In this document: piece by piece, positions 42,536 through 53,777 of the stretch
Layout: every line of letters starts with the position of its first letter
How positions within the stretch are numbered: the first letter of the stretch is position 1
Assembly (NCBI GenBank): GCA_032158295.1
Contig: CM063252.1
Location: 10,404,744-10,468,743 of the forward strand
Direction of reading: 5' to 3'
Length of the DNA stretch: 64,000 nt
Source: Pycnopodia helianthoides
Taxonomy: Eukaryota > Echinodermata > Asteroidea > Forcipulatida > Asteriidae
The notes under the pieces: generated by a model
The model's input: the letters and a program-made list of their open reading frames with translations, nothing else
What the model was told of the DNA's origin: nothing
The model's database searches: none
Program-made: the position numbers and the translations under genes

Positions 42536-43459
42536 AGGTTTGGACACAATGTGGACTCTTTCTTTTTGGTGACTGCTTTTACTTCTTTCAAGAAAATTTG
42601 AAGGCTCAAGGAGATTTTGAAGACAAAAAAACTGACATCAGGAAACAATCCTGAGAAATCCCAAGTCTGGCATGAGAAATAAGACCTTTGCACTGACATG
42701 TTCTCATTTTTGCTTAATTCATCTGAAGTTTACAGGGGAAAAAAACAACTTACTGTTATTTAAGAAACGTCTTTGTGAGTCAAGAAAAAACCCCAAATGA
42801 CACTCACTAATTCCACCTCAAGATGACTTCTGCGGTTTAAAAAGTAATTACATTTTTGGAATGACTGCTGTTAAGTGAAAAATAACTTTGTCCTGGCACT
42901 GGCTAACAGACGATGTTTTATTCAACGGGATTTAACAACAAAAAAACTTGTGTAAACTGTTTTCCAGGAAAGGTGTATTTTAAAGGCTTTTCCACATTTT
43001 TTTGTCTCTATCTTCGATTCCCCCAAAGTCCCATGCACAGTCTGAACGATTTCACCCCAGCATCTGGAAATAAAATCACTTGAATATTGAGCATATAAGC
43101 ACGAAAGCCCTTCTAAAAATGTCTAAAATGTGACCTGCCCCCATGAAATGAGAGTAAAGTCTGCCAAGACTTATCAAAATGGAGTTCTTGAATTTTGACG
43201 ATAAAAGAGTGTATTTGTCTCCACACACATCCTTGAGTGGCTGTAAAAATGTAGTGATTTATTTTTGGGCAGCACTACGGGAAGCCCTTATACTTCCCTT
43301 ATATTGCACGGGTAAGTGATTTCCGTGTAGCTTTATTTGGTGTCTCAGTTTGGGGTCCCTGGGGAAGGGGGTTGAAGGAGGTTCGCTGATCTGCATGCAA
43401 TTATTGGGCATCTTTATACACTGTTTTGGCACTACTTTTGAGTGGGCACTGATAATATG
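42536..43459. other. Unique AT-rich sequence, nothing recognised
   Basis: No gene or repeat was recognised. Confidence 0.35.
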
Positions 43460-43960
43460 CTCCTTTGGCACTACATGTACGTGTAAAACTACTACATAAT
43501 GTAGGTCACTATACTGCTAGGGCACTAGTGCACTGCTGGGGCACTAGTGCACTGCTGGGGCACTAGTGCACTGCTGGGGCACTAGTGCACTGCTGGGGTA
43601 CTAGTGCACTGCTAGTGCACTGCTAGGGAACATGTACACTGTAACACTACTACATAATGTAGGTCACTACACTGCTAGAGGGCACTAGTGCACTGCTGGG
43701 GCATTAGTGCACTGCAAGGGCATTAGCACACTGCTACGGCACTAGCGTACTGCAATAATTTTTTACTTGGGCACTAACACTGTAAGAGTATTACATGTAC
43801 ATGTAATTGGGCACTTGCAGTGGCACACAGCAAGATTATTACATGGGCACTAACCCACTGCTAGGGGGGCATTAAGTGGACACACTGTAAGGGTTATGGT
43901 AGTGCTACGGCATAAGCACTGCTGCATGGACTGCTGGGGCATTAGCACTGCTAAGGACTT
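43460..43960. repeat. Minisatellite with 19-bp GCACTAGTGCACTGCTGGG units
   Basis: The 19-bp unit is near-perfect at about 43521-43600 and decays to the right (GGGCATTAGCACTGCT variants) up to 43960. A longer block, CACTACTACATAATGTAGGT followed by the array, occurs twice about 170 bp apart (43487 and 43649), so there is a higher-order repeat. Each unit holds the perfect palindrome GCACTAGTGC. Confidence 0.85.
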
Positions 43961-44456
43961 CATAAAACACTTATTTGTACATCGCTTACATGACAATCCA
44001 CTATTACTGCACTATTATTCCACATCCTCCGAGCATTAACACTGCCAGGTCATTAACACTATGGTTATTTTCACGCCGACCCAAGAAAAAGTTCAGGTCA
44101 ATCAACCGCATTTCCTCTCCCTCTGACATGATGTCTGAAAAATAAAAAAAACCTTCTCACTTTCAACATTATGTAAACAGTGACCACCGGAGCTGTTGCC
44201 CCAAAACGAGGCATCTGGCCGGTCGGAAAAGAACCCCAGATAAAAAGAAATTGACCTAGGAGAGGATTGAGCCAATCGGGGGAAGTTGTCATTCATCTTT
44301 TAGGATAACAAGGAGACGGGTGGCACATCCTTGGGGGGTTAACTCTTCATTTGAAAACTCACACCTGCTTTTACGCCAAGAAAAATAGTATCTCTTTCTT
44401 AACTTGGCTCATAGAAGGTTTGTTATACATGTATGCACAGAGGGTTCAGTACTATA
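43961..44456. other. Unique sequence
   Basis: No gene or repeat was recognised. Overlapping minus-strand frames at 44098-44296 are short and unsupported. Confidence 0.35.
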
Positions 44457-44850
44457 TTAAAGGAACATTACAGAATTGGTAAGAAAAAAACTTGCAAAGT
44501 ATACTTTTTGATCACAGATTCACATAAAACTTACACGGTCTAATGATGACGATAGTAGAAAACATCCCTTGAAATATTTCTGTCTGAAATGCCATATTTG
44601 ATGAGAAATGAATAAACTAATTTTCCGATTGGAGTTTATCGCTCAGTGAGCGTTTTATTCATTTGTTGAATCTATATGATTTCATGCAAATGTGTAATCG
44701 GTTTTTCACTATTTTCTCGTGACCCAGATGGCCGATCGATCTCAAACTTCTACAGGTTTGTCAGTTTATGTATATGGTGGATTACATAAAGTGCTTACAC
44801 TGCCAGCAACTGTTTTGTTAGCAAAAATCAATTCTGTAATGTGCCTTTAA
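44457..44850 (+). mobile_element. MITE-A copy 4, full length
   Basis: TTAAAGGAACATTACAGAAT to GTAATGTGCCTTTAA, bounded by TTAA. It has one substitution in the right terminal repeat (GTGCC for GTTCC). Confidence 0.9.
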
Positions 44851-44875
44851 TAGTCATGCACAATGTACATGTACA

Positions 44876-45074
44876 GGGCCCAAATTCATGGAGGTGCTGA
44901 TGCAGAAAATATTGCTTAACAATTTGTCTGCTGAGCAAAAATGGGCAGGACACCAGCCACAATTTGTACATGTGACATGGTAGTTTAGCTGGTAACCTTA
45001 TTCTGATAAGCATCATTCTGTTGTGCTTAGCTCCTTTTTGTGCTTTTTAAAAGCAGCTGTATGAAATTGGGCCC
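44876..45074. mobile_element. MITE-C copy, full length
   Basis: It starts GGGCCCAAATTCATGGAGGT and ends GCAGCTGTATGAAATTGGGCCC. The interior has GGCAGGACACCAGCCACAAT and TAGCTGGTAACCTTATTCTG. It sits 25 bp from MITE-A copy 4 and abuts a MITE-AA copy. Confidence 0.85.
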
Positions 45075-45084
45075 AGGTCTGATT

Positions 45085-45215
45085 AATTCACCGAGGTACG
45101 CAGGGCATTGCATCTGTTGCCCCCGGTTATTGCCTTGGTGCTCCTTGAAACGTTGCATTAGAAATTGATAAATTTCCTCATGGAGGTTCGTTCCCTCTAC
45201 CACGGAGACCAAGCA
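45085..45215. mobile_element. MITE-AA copy
   Basis: TTCACCGAGGTACGCAGGGC, TTGCATCTGTTGCCCCCGGT, TTATTGCCTTGGTGCTCCTT, TTTCCTCATGGAGG and CACGGAGACCAAGC follow the same block order as 40676-40845. Confidence 0.55.
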
Positions 45216-45763
45216 CTGGATCAATGATCGTTTTTGGCTACACACTGAGCAGGGAATGGCCAATACAGGCGGCGACGATCTCCGATCCACTGAAAAACTT
45301 TACATCCAAAAAAAAAAGAAGAGTGGTCCACCTCACCGAATACCTGCAACTAAGATCGCTTGACCACAAGTAGAATATAAGGAATCCATTAAGTAGCCCA
45401 AAGGAGGCAAGAATGTCAATGATTAAAAATTGATCACAGGCTTTTAAAAAATGATTTCAAAGTTGTATGTAGAGCAGAGTGCTGACCCAGTTCTGCGATT
45501 TTTGCCCGAGCTGTACCCCCCAGCATGAAATTGAACAAACGGGGCATGAAGATGTGTGTAACAGAATGCAGTATGGATGTATACAGCTGTTGGCACGACC
45601 AGCGAGTTCTCATATACTACAACCCGTACAGAAATTCATTGATATAAACCTGCTGCACGTCAGGCGTGTCTGCACATCCTTAAGACGTTTCCAGCATCTG
45701 GTGCATGAGACAGGTGAGATGGGTTGCCTCGAGGGCTGAACATGGCGTGGTGAGTGAAAGCGA
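45216..45763. other. Unique sequence with an unsupported open frame
   Basis: A frame at 45479-45739 ends near CAG|GTGAGA (45713), a good donor-like word. There is no credible acceptor and no recognisable domain. Not called as an exon. Confidence 0.3.
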
Positions 45764-45786
45764 GAGAGAGTTAAGAGAGAGAGAGA

Positions 45787-45826
<40 letters not shown>

Positions 45827-45850
45827 AGAGAGAGAGAGTTAGAGAGAGAT
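45764..45850. repeat. (GA)n microsatellite
   Basis: About 85 bp of GAGAGA repeats with a few interruptions. Confidence 0.95.
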
Positions 45851-46530
45851 GGGCAGAGGAAGAAAGATAGATGATGTGGTGCAAGGAGAGAAAACTGACA
45901 TGAAGGAGGAGGGCAAGTGGCTTGGCCGGGAGACGAAGGTACCCTGATCGGCTCTCGTTCTCAAGAAGGTCAGGATATGCGCCGACACGGTCAAGGGTGT
46001 GGGATAATGTGAAGATCTGGAGCAAGTGGCTACCGGGGTCCTGGGGTAGGCCGCGGATGGAGTTAATTGAGGCGCAGGTATATAACTGATCTGGTTCTAG
46101 GCAGGGATGTTTGGGACGACGACGGCGCCTCCAAGTAGGTTCGCTTCCCTCGGCCAGGGCTACTTCGTGGCACTTGGATATGATTAACAGCTCGACAGAC
46201 AGGATGACCGGGTCAAGTCAATTAACAAAATGATGTTGTAAACTGTCAGATCATTACGGGGTGTCGATCACTGCGGTGTAAAGCTTTATAGGTGCTTTTA
46301 AAAGGGGGGGGGGGAGGGGGGGGGAGTGTAAAAATAGAATGTTATCATGTCTTTGTGGGTCTCATGGGACACCTTCCTTTGGATGGGAACAAATCATGAA
46401 ATACTTACTAAAAAGGTCGAGCAAATTCTCATGAAGCTGAAACAAATTAAAGTCTAGATGCCGATACAATCATTAAGGTATAAGAGAGTCCAAGGATATA
46501 GCGTAAAGGTAGGTTTGGGGAGGTTTTGCT
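45851..46530. other. Unique, moderately GC-rich sequence; possible regulatory DNA
   Basis: 46030-46270 is unique with CpG and homeodomain-like words (GGATATGATTAACAGC, AAGTCAATTAACAAAATGAT). Poly-G follows at 46304-46324. Regulatory identity is only a suggestion. Confidence 0.25.
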
Positions 46531-46591
46531 GACTTGTGTGTTAATCCTTTCTAACCATTTCAGAATGATGAAATATAATGACAATTTGTAC

Positions 46592-46629
46592 TTCAACTGC
46601 AGTCGTCCCTTTCAACTGCAGTCGTCCCT
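46592..46629. repeat. 19-bp perfect tandem duplication
   Basis: TTCAACTGCAGTCGTCCCT occurs twice in immediate succession. Confidence 0.9.
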
Positions 46630-46639
46630 TAAAGTTAAA

Positions 46640-47620
46640 ACAACAGTGAACAAACAATCGTCCTTCTGTAACATACATGTACCCTTTTTTAACGCTCCTT
46701 TTTTTCCCCCCAAGGAAATCACAGATATATAACGCTGGCATATTAGGAGTGGGGTTGACTACTGACAAAGACCTTTAAATTTGGCAGCTCACTGCGGCTG
46801 ATGCAATGCTGAAAGGGAGGAAGTGGGGGAAATTACTCAATGACTCCATGATGCCACAAGGTGTGCCCACCACACATCGAAAACACATGCTTTGACGTAT
46901 GGTTTGGAAGAAGGGGGGGGGGGAGAGGGAGGGGGGTCGTGTCTTCAGGGTGCCCTGTCAGTCTTCGACTCCCCGATTGGTTGATGTTGGGATTGAGGCG
47001 GCTCGTCTGCGTAGCCCCCGCTTGGAAAGGGTTTTTTTTTTTTTCAGGCTTCAGGCACTGACTCATGTCACGCCATGTTGAAGAAAACAGGAAATCAGCG
47101 CCGAACGTAAATTGGCCCCATTTGCCGATCTGAGAGTGTGGCTGGTGCTGATAACGGCGAGTCTGCCCTCGCTTGGCAGCAGACAGGGCCATATGGGAGG
47201 GGTGCGTAGGGGAACTGCACTTTTGACTCGGAGTTCAACCAGAGTCCTCTGAGAGAGTAGGGCCATTGATTAAGATCACAGTTCATTACTGATAATTTTC
47301 ACTTGCATCTGTAGCCTTTCCCTCGACAGTGGCATCCATCTTTGTTGGTGAAAAAAACTCCTTCAAAAACATCCAAACCATTTATGAACGACGACAGAAC
47401 CCAAAAGAGCTACACAACTTTATATCTGATTTATATAAAAAACAAATTCCAATAAGACGTTGACAGGTTGCGGGTCACCTCATGATCTTGTCTTGGTAAA
47501 TTTTCTCTCCAACCAAAAAGGAGTTTTTGAAGGAGTTCAACACGAGGGCCTAGAGGGTGAATCGGTGAGCAATGCACATTTATGTCGATCCCATTAATAA
47601 TAAAAAATAATATGGTAAGA
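46640..47620. other. Unique, moderately GC-rich sequence, nothing recognised
   Basis: 46780-47270 is richer in GC than its surroundings, with overlapping open frames on both strands. None has a recognisable domain or credible splice sites. It may be conserved non-coding DNA. Confidence 0.3.
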
Positions 47621-47621
47621 C

Positions 47622-48022
47622 GGTGTCAAAATTTGTTGGAAATTAAAAACTGGGTGTCCCAATTGTACACTTACAATACACTTACATGTAAATGACAGAT
47701 AAAACAGGGTGTCCAAATTTAACGCAGGGTGTCCAAAAGACACCCAGACACCCCTCTGGCTAACACTATGTTCCTATTCGCCATCTTTCCCTTTAGACAC
47801 CTGATACAGGTGGTCTCTTTTATCCAGGCCAAATCTCATGAAATTGCCAAAGAGGAAAATATGCTCAAACCTATAGTGTTAGCCAGCGGGGTGTCTGGGT
47901 GTCACCCTGTTTTAAATTCAGACACCCTGTTTTATCTGTCATGATTTACCATGTACATGTATTGTAAGTGAACAAGTTGGACACCCAGTTTTCAAATTTC
48001 CAGCAAATTTAGACACCCTTTG
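47622..48022. mobile_element. Fold-back H: ~150-bp arms around a 100-bp centre
   Basis: The left arm 47622-47770 and right arm 47871-48022 are inverted copies. Matching blocks are AAACTGGGTGTCC, CACTTACAATACA, ATGACAGATAAAACAGGGTG, GACACCCAGACACCCC and CTGGCTAACACTAT. Within each arm the word GGGTGTC recurs several times. The centre (47771-47870) is unique. No terminal duplication was found. Confidence 0.85.
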
Positions 48023-49775
48023 ACCAAATCCTGGCTAAAACCTTGCATCAAACCTATTTATTTACCCCCCCCCCAAAAAAAAAAAAAGAAAAAAAAGAAA
48101 AAAAAATGAGCAAGAGAGCAAGAAATTGGGACTAGCCACACATCATGTCACATTACTCTTTTTTCCCCACTATAAAACAGAAATGTGCTACACTAAGCAA
48201 TTTGATTTATTCCGCTAAAGTATGCAGGGGAAGTGGGGCATGTCACAGCACAACACATTCTTGACTGTCAACCTTTTTCAGCTAAGCTAAATTCTGCTGC
48301 TCTCAGCATAAATGCAAGCTTAACATAAAACTGACATCAAAAGGTGGAAACAGTAAAAAAAAAAAAAAATTCTAACCGTGGCGCAAGGTTGTATACTATT
48401 ACGCTCCCAAAGCCCAAGTCTACATTGCAGGTGTGAGGGAGAGATGAGGGGGGGGGTGGGGGAGAGAAATCAAATATATCACAGAGTTACCACGGCAACT
48501 GCATCGAAGATTACATCTCAACTGCACTCGATCCGTGGTTTTATAAACCTGGTTAACCTAAATCCATAGCTGTGTGTAATCGCGTTAGGTTCACAAATAT
48601 GAGCCGCTAGTTTTTCCCCCTGGATACCATATGCACAAGTAACGTGTATTGTGTGGGTGAAAGAAAAAAATGAGGGGGGGGGGATGGGAAAGGAAAAAGA
48701 AAGAAGACGAAGAAGGAGAAGAAATAAAAATGAAAAAAAAAAGCCTGGAGGTTTTTAGGGTATGACTTCATTGCGTCTGTGCAACAGGGTATTGTAATGT
48801 GCTAGGGCCTTTGTGAAATCAGTTTTTTTTCCATAACAGCTTTCTTGAACGTTGTTCCTAAGGGTACACAAAAAACCGAAAGAACCAATCTGTCTAATAA
48901 ATTAATCCATCGTAGAAAATAATACACCCCCCCCCCCCGAAAGAAGCCCCTTTTTTCACGTTGCAGATAGCTTGTGTTTCTTCCAACTGACTGTTAGTTT
49001 TGACTGCATGAGGGCACTATCAACAGAGAAAACCTAAAGACTCATCTTTTCAATCAAATATTTAATAAATGGTTTGTTTTCACAGTGTGTTTTGATTTGA
49101 TTTTAATTTGTATTTCTTTACTACATGTATTGTACTCTGGATTTCTTCTAAGCTAATACAATAAAGGCCTACGTTTCCTTTTTGATTAATGATCATGTAT
49201 GCGATTGTTTGTATTAGCGCCATGAGCACTTTTGTGGGTTTTTACGCTTATTTGTGCAATTATTATTATTATTAATATTTGTATTATTATTATCACAATT
49301 ACAGTTATTATCTTACTTTGACTGCCTCTGCCTGTATGTATTTTTCAGTTTCACTAGGCTTCAATCACATAAACTTGGTTCACACACCCTCACATGGTCA
49401 AAAATACTACAAATTAGACGACACACCTCAGTGCACACATTGACTACCCTAACGGATGGACATCAGCTGTCACGCATGAAACGTTTCCTTCCTGCCCCAA
49501 ATTCGGATCTGCCCAGAAGTGAACGTAGAGTCAGCAGTAATGAAGCCTTTGTATTTCTCCCAACCTAACCGGGGCTGGCAGGGGAAATAGTTTGGTGCCT
49601 TTTTTGGTATAGATTTCAATCAGTATTCGTTGTTAATGATGCACACAGGGGACTTGACAAAGATGGTCGGCATGACAACCGTCAATTCTAGTGGTCTCCT
49701 GAAGATGTACGGGGCGCACACTTTATTTTTGAAATACACAAATTTTACCGACCAGGAGGGGGCATAATCTGCCTG
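48023..49775. other. Unique sequence with low-complexity tracts
   Basis: A/C-rich tracts lie at 48065-48105, poly-G near 48448 and 48676, and (TTA)n at 49258-49292. A MITE-P-like fragment lies at 49560-49680 (CCGGGGCTGGCAGGGGAAAT). No exon was supported. Confidence 0.35.
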
Positions 49776-50092
49776 GGCAAAATAGTAAATCGCCCGGGGG
49801 AAAAAATAGTAAATCTTCCAGGCAAAATAGTAAATCGCCTGGACAAAATAGTAAATTAACCTGAAAAATAGTAAATTAACCTGGCAAAATAGTAAATCGC
49901 CCAGGGAAAAAAATAGTAAATCTTCCAGGCAAAATAGTAAATCGCCCAAGCAAAATAGTAAATTAACCTGGCAAAATAGTAAATCGCCCGGGTAAAATAG
50001 TAAATCGCCCAAGCAAAATAGTAAATTAACCTGGCAAAATAGTAAATCGCCCGAGCAAAATAGTAAATCGCCCCAGGCAAAATAGTAATCCA
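49776..50092. repeat. Minisatellite of ~21-bp CAAAATAGTAAATCGCCCGG units
   Basis: About fifteen units alternate between two variants, one ending TAAATCGCCC(R)GG and the other TAAATTAACCTGG, plus TAAATCTTCCAGG. The order suggests a higher-order unit duplicated at least twice. The long minus-strand open frame across it is a consequence of the period, not a gene. Confidence 0.9.
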
Positions 50093-50724
50093 AGATCTTT
50101 TTATGCCATGTGTTAAATACTTTTCAAAACCAGCACAACTCCAAGACAGATTTCACAAATATGGTGTTACCATACACCTTCCTCGACAACAATCGCGTGC
50201 AGGGTTTAATTGTTGTCAATATTTATAAATATATATCTCCGAACTGTAGTGTTTCTTTAACCATATCTCTTGGTAATACAGTTACTTTAATCGTGGCGGT
50301 CCTTGTGTGCCGCGAACAAAGTTCATCTCGGGGGTTCTCAGAGTGCGTATCACAGCAGGAAGAGTCGTGCCGCCCTGGCATTTGATATAATCAGCACGCC
50401 TAATAATCAGGGTCTCATTAACGTTCAAGTCGCCCATTAGATCAATGCCTCGAAGGTACGACACATGATATGTAATGATTACAAAAAATTAAATGAAATA
50501 TTTGTAAAAATGTCATCCATCTGAGATCTTACTGTCATCAAATCGATACCAATTGTCTTGATAAAAAATGTCCATGGCAACTACAATCCTAAGAATGTTT
50601 ATTTGAATGTTTCATTTCATTTACAAATTTCACTAGAGTGAGAGTGAAGGAAGTCGTTTTGGATTTTAAACGATCACGATCTCTCAAAGTCAAACTCTTT
50701 CTTTCAATTTCTTCTACCCTCGAA
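50093..50724. other. AT-rich unique sequence
   Basis: Nothing recognised. Confidence 0.35.
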
Positions 50725-50890
50725 CATAAGCAGAAAATATTACTGAACAGTATTCTGTCCAGCAAAAATAAGCAGGATACCAGTCACATATGGTCACATG
50801 ATTATTTTGGCTGGTAACCTTATTCCTTTCAGCAAAATTGGTTTGTGCTTAGCTACCTTTTGTGCTTAAGCAGCTCTATGAAAATCGACC
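50725..50890. mobile_element. MITE-C copy, left end lost
   Basis: TAAGCAGGATACCAGTCACA, TTGGCTGGTAACCTTATTCC and GCTTAAGCAGCTCTATGAAA are the family's blocks; the terminal GGGCCC on the right has become CGACCG. Confidence 0.65.
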
Positions 50891-51289
50891 GCATAGAGTA
50901 CAGCAATTTACTCAGCAGAGATGCAGAGATGGGTTACCAGCTAAGAAGACACATGTTGTTCACATTATTCCTACTGGTGCCCCCCCCCCCCCCCGATGTT
51001 TATGCTATTAAGTGATTAAAAATCCCATTGCTATGCAACATTTTGTGAAGTCGGACTCTGGCTTGTAGTGTTCAAATAATTCTTGATCGCGTTCAGCAGC
51101 ATTCGACTTCTCGTATTCACAGTTCAGATTGCAAATGTCATTCTTGCAGATTGGAGAATCGAACATCAATGATTTAATTCCCCTTAGACTCAACCCTGCC
51201 TTACTTCTAAAGTTGACTTCCCCCCCCCCAATCCCCTGCGCTAGAAATGCTACTTGTTCTCCCTTTTCACTACCTCAGTCCCTCCGAGT

Positions 51290-51660
51290 AAGAATATGTT
51301 AATTTATAATGGATAAAATGATGTCTCATTGGCATTTACCCAGAGCAGAGTCCCGGTAAAAAATTTGCAGACACATTGCGGCTGAATTTCTAATCATCCT
51401 GTAGTCAAATCATCATCTGATATCAACCAGGATGCTACAAAAGGCTCTCCCTGCATAGCGAGAACGGACAAGGGCCCTTTTAAGATGAGACAGAACACCC
51501 ACGCAGAGATCTGATGTAAAATCCGTCTTAATTTTCTGGTCTGTAGTCATCAAAGTTTGAGGATTCATATTATATTCATCCACACGGAAGCCAATTTGAT
51601 GGCAGACCTCTCGTCTGATTCCCTGTCACACGTAATGGTTTAAGGAATTGGGCGCTTGTT
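51290..51660. promoter_or_regulatory. Unique block, candidate conserved non-coding element
   Basis: About 370 bp without repeats, homopolymers or coding signal, in sharp contrast to the flanks. Words such as CTAATCATCCTGTAGTCAAATCATCATC and AAGATGAGACAG suggest clustered binding sites. This is only a composition-based guess. Confidence 0.2.
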
Positions 51661-51954
51661 AGGGACCACACTCTCGGCCTCATTTTTATTCACGTACTGA
51701 TAACTATGTAGATATGAATGAAGAGGAGAAAACATAACAAAAAAAATAAAAACAGTTTCTCCTCCAGGCTTTTTTTTCTTAAAAGGAGGATTTTATCCTG
51801 ATCTTTTAAAATAAATTCAAGATGGAAACCCTCCCAAGAGCTTTTGACTGAAATAGTTAAAGCTCCATACATCTATGCCACTCTTTACACACTGCATACA
51901 AAGGCTATCATTAAGGTGAAAATGATCAAATGAGAAAGACCTTACAAACGTCTT

Positions 51955-52175
51955 CCCTGGTTGCTAAATTTGACGTATCTCCATCGCAGGTTACTCCCCA
52001 GCTCTCACTGGTTGGTACCCATTTGTACTCCTGGGTGGAGAGAAGCAATTATGATAAAGTGCCTTGCTCGAGGACACAAGTGTCGCAACTGACCAGGCCA
52101 GGATTCGAACCCACATTCTGTAAATTACAGAACTTGAGTCCACCGCCCTAGACCGCTCAGCCACCATGACTCCCC
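51955..52175 (-). mobile_element. tRNA-Leu-derived SINE
   Basis: On the minus strand it begins GGGGAGTCATGGTGGCTGAG, with A-box TGGCTGAGCGGTC (52151-52163) and B-box GGGTTCGAATCC (about 52101-52112). The long class II variable arm and the GGACTCAAGTTCTG anticodon region match a tRNA-Leu(CAA) ancestor. The body follows: GACACTTGTGTCCTCGAGCA, AGGCACTTTATCATAATTGC, TTCTCTCCACCCAGG. The acceptor stem is not paired, so it is a SINE and not a tRNA gene. Similar bodies are widespread in marine invertebrates. Confidence 0.8.
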
Positions 52176-53100
52176 TATTCTTATGTTGTATACATAATAC
52201 AAATAATTTAAAAAAATCAAAAACATTGAGCCGGTTGTGAGAGTGGGAGTTTGTGAGACCAAGAAACTGGTATATTATTTTTTTTTTGGCCGAATGGAGG
52301 TCTACAGAAAGCTCCCTTGTTTACATTCGATCAGCCAGCCCCTTAAAAAAAAACTACAAAATTGATTCACACTTTAAACAGAAAAAAAAAAATTGAAAAT
52401 CACAGCCAAACTGGTCACAAGGTTTTGACAAACAACTTGAATTTCTAAAGCCATAATGCTTCTCTACCCTCACCACCACTCAAAAACGCACCATTAAACA
52501 CATTACACGCTATCGTTTTAATAAATTGTTATAATGGCCGTCACCATAATGGAAAGTGTTTTGTGGGCTTTACTTGTGGCACACTAGACCTTTTTACGCT
52601 GTACAGTTGAATGGAGTGTTAAGATTTTCAAGGGCACACCAAACGCCCACAGACCGTGGTCAAAGGTCAAAGGCAAATTTTTTTTCCCTTCAAATCTGTG
52701 CATCCAATTGAATGAGCTCAAAGCTTTTTAGTGATGGAAAAGTTTTAGATACGGAGGCTAGGCTCAATACGATAATAAGGCTGGGCGTGCTATTAACTTT
52801 GTCAAACTCACTAAAAAGGTTTTTGTCATCAAGCATTCACCATTTTTGGGGCCAAGTGGTTTCCTTGTCAGGACTGTTTGCTATTGAAAGGAACTGATTC
52901 TCGACAACAAATCTAGAGCTTTGATGGAAAACTTGACTTTGTAAAAAATAATTTGTTCACAGTTTACGCATCGTTGAGAACGAGCTCAGTAATTCAACTG
53001 TTGCGGATTATATATGCCAGGTGAATAAACTTTGATGATAAGAGTTCACTCGCTATTATCAAGTGCAAGTTCGTTTTTGTTGTTGTTTTCTTTTCATTTT
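52176..53100. other. AT-rich unique sequence
   Basis: No gene or repeat was recognised. Confidence 0.35.
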
Positions 53101-53405
53101 TTAGTCTGCCCCATTAACTAATTATTTACTTTTTTTTCCAACCTTCCATTTTGTCCTTTGTGTTTCCAACTTCTTGTGGTCAAGCCATCCCCTTCCCTCC
53201 GAACTCCCCCCCCCCCTGTCTCCATAATCCCTGCTTACCCCCTGCCCCTTCTTAATGCTTCTTGCTTTTCTCTCTCCACTCTCTCTATTCATGTATTTCC
53301 ACTTGACTGCTCTTGTCGCCCTTGTATGCATGTATGTGTGTTGTCTTGTCTTTTAGCCTTCGAGAAAGACTCTGCTAGGGTCGAAACGTCAGGCCACTAA
53401 CTAAT
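53101..53405 (+). mobile_element. Penelope-like element 3' end, probable
   Basis: A pyrimidine-rich stretch (53145-53300) leads to TTTTAGCCTTCGAGAAAGAC, then TCTGCTAGGGTCGAAACGTC and AGGCCACTAACTA. The same end is found as an inverted pair at 38330-38424. The sequence fits the 3' untranslated end of a Penelope-like retroelement; no reverse transcriptase is present. Confidence 0.4.
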
Positions 53406-53585
53406 TTTTTGCATTTTTATTTTACATACATCCGTCTCACTGTACACAGTCTGCCAGAGCCTTTTCCTAAACCTCGGCTTGGGCTCTGTTATAAACTTTA
53501 TGAGCAGCGTGTATTTTGCATGCAGTAGTTCGGACATCACACAGAGCAAGAGCGCAAGCCGAGTTTTGGGGAAAAAACACACCCA

Positions 53586-53777
53586 AGACCTAACTTCATG
53601 GAGCTGCCTAAGCAAGAAATATGAGAGATTTTCTGCTTAGCAAAATTACACAAGATACCAGTCACAGGTTGTACATGGGACATGGTACTTTAGCTGGTAA
53701 CCATATTCTGGCAAGTTTAATTTTGTTGTGTTCAGCTACTTTTTTAGTGCTTAAGCCAGCTCTATGCTATTGGGCCC
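53586..53777. mobile_element. MITE-C copy, full length
   Basis: It starts AAGACCTAACTTCATGGAGC and ends CCAGCTCTATGCTATTGGGCCC. The interior has AAGATACCAGTCACAGGTTG and ACTTTAGCTGGTAACCATAT. Confidence 0.75.

Noticed and set aside
45479..45739. 86-codon plus-strand frame ending at a CAG|GTGAGA donor-like word
   Set aside because: No acceptable acceptor, no recognisable domain; the donor alone is weak evidence.
46833..47192. 119-codon minus-strand frame in GC-richer DNA
   Set aside because: Contains poly-Lys and poly-Pro from homopolymers; no domain recognised.
49620..50093. 157-codon minus-strand frame
   Set aside because: It is generated by the ~21-bp CAAAATAGTAAAT minisatellite; no protein-like non-repetitive part.
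51955..52175. Functional tRNA-Leu gene
   Set aside because: The acceptor stem is unpaired and the tRNA part runs on into a SINE body.
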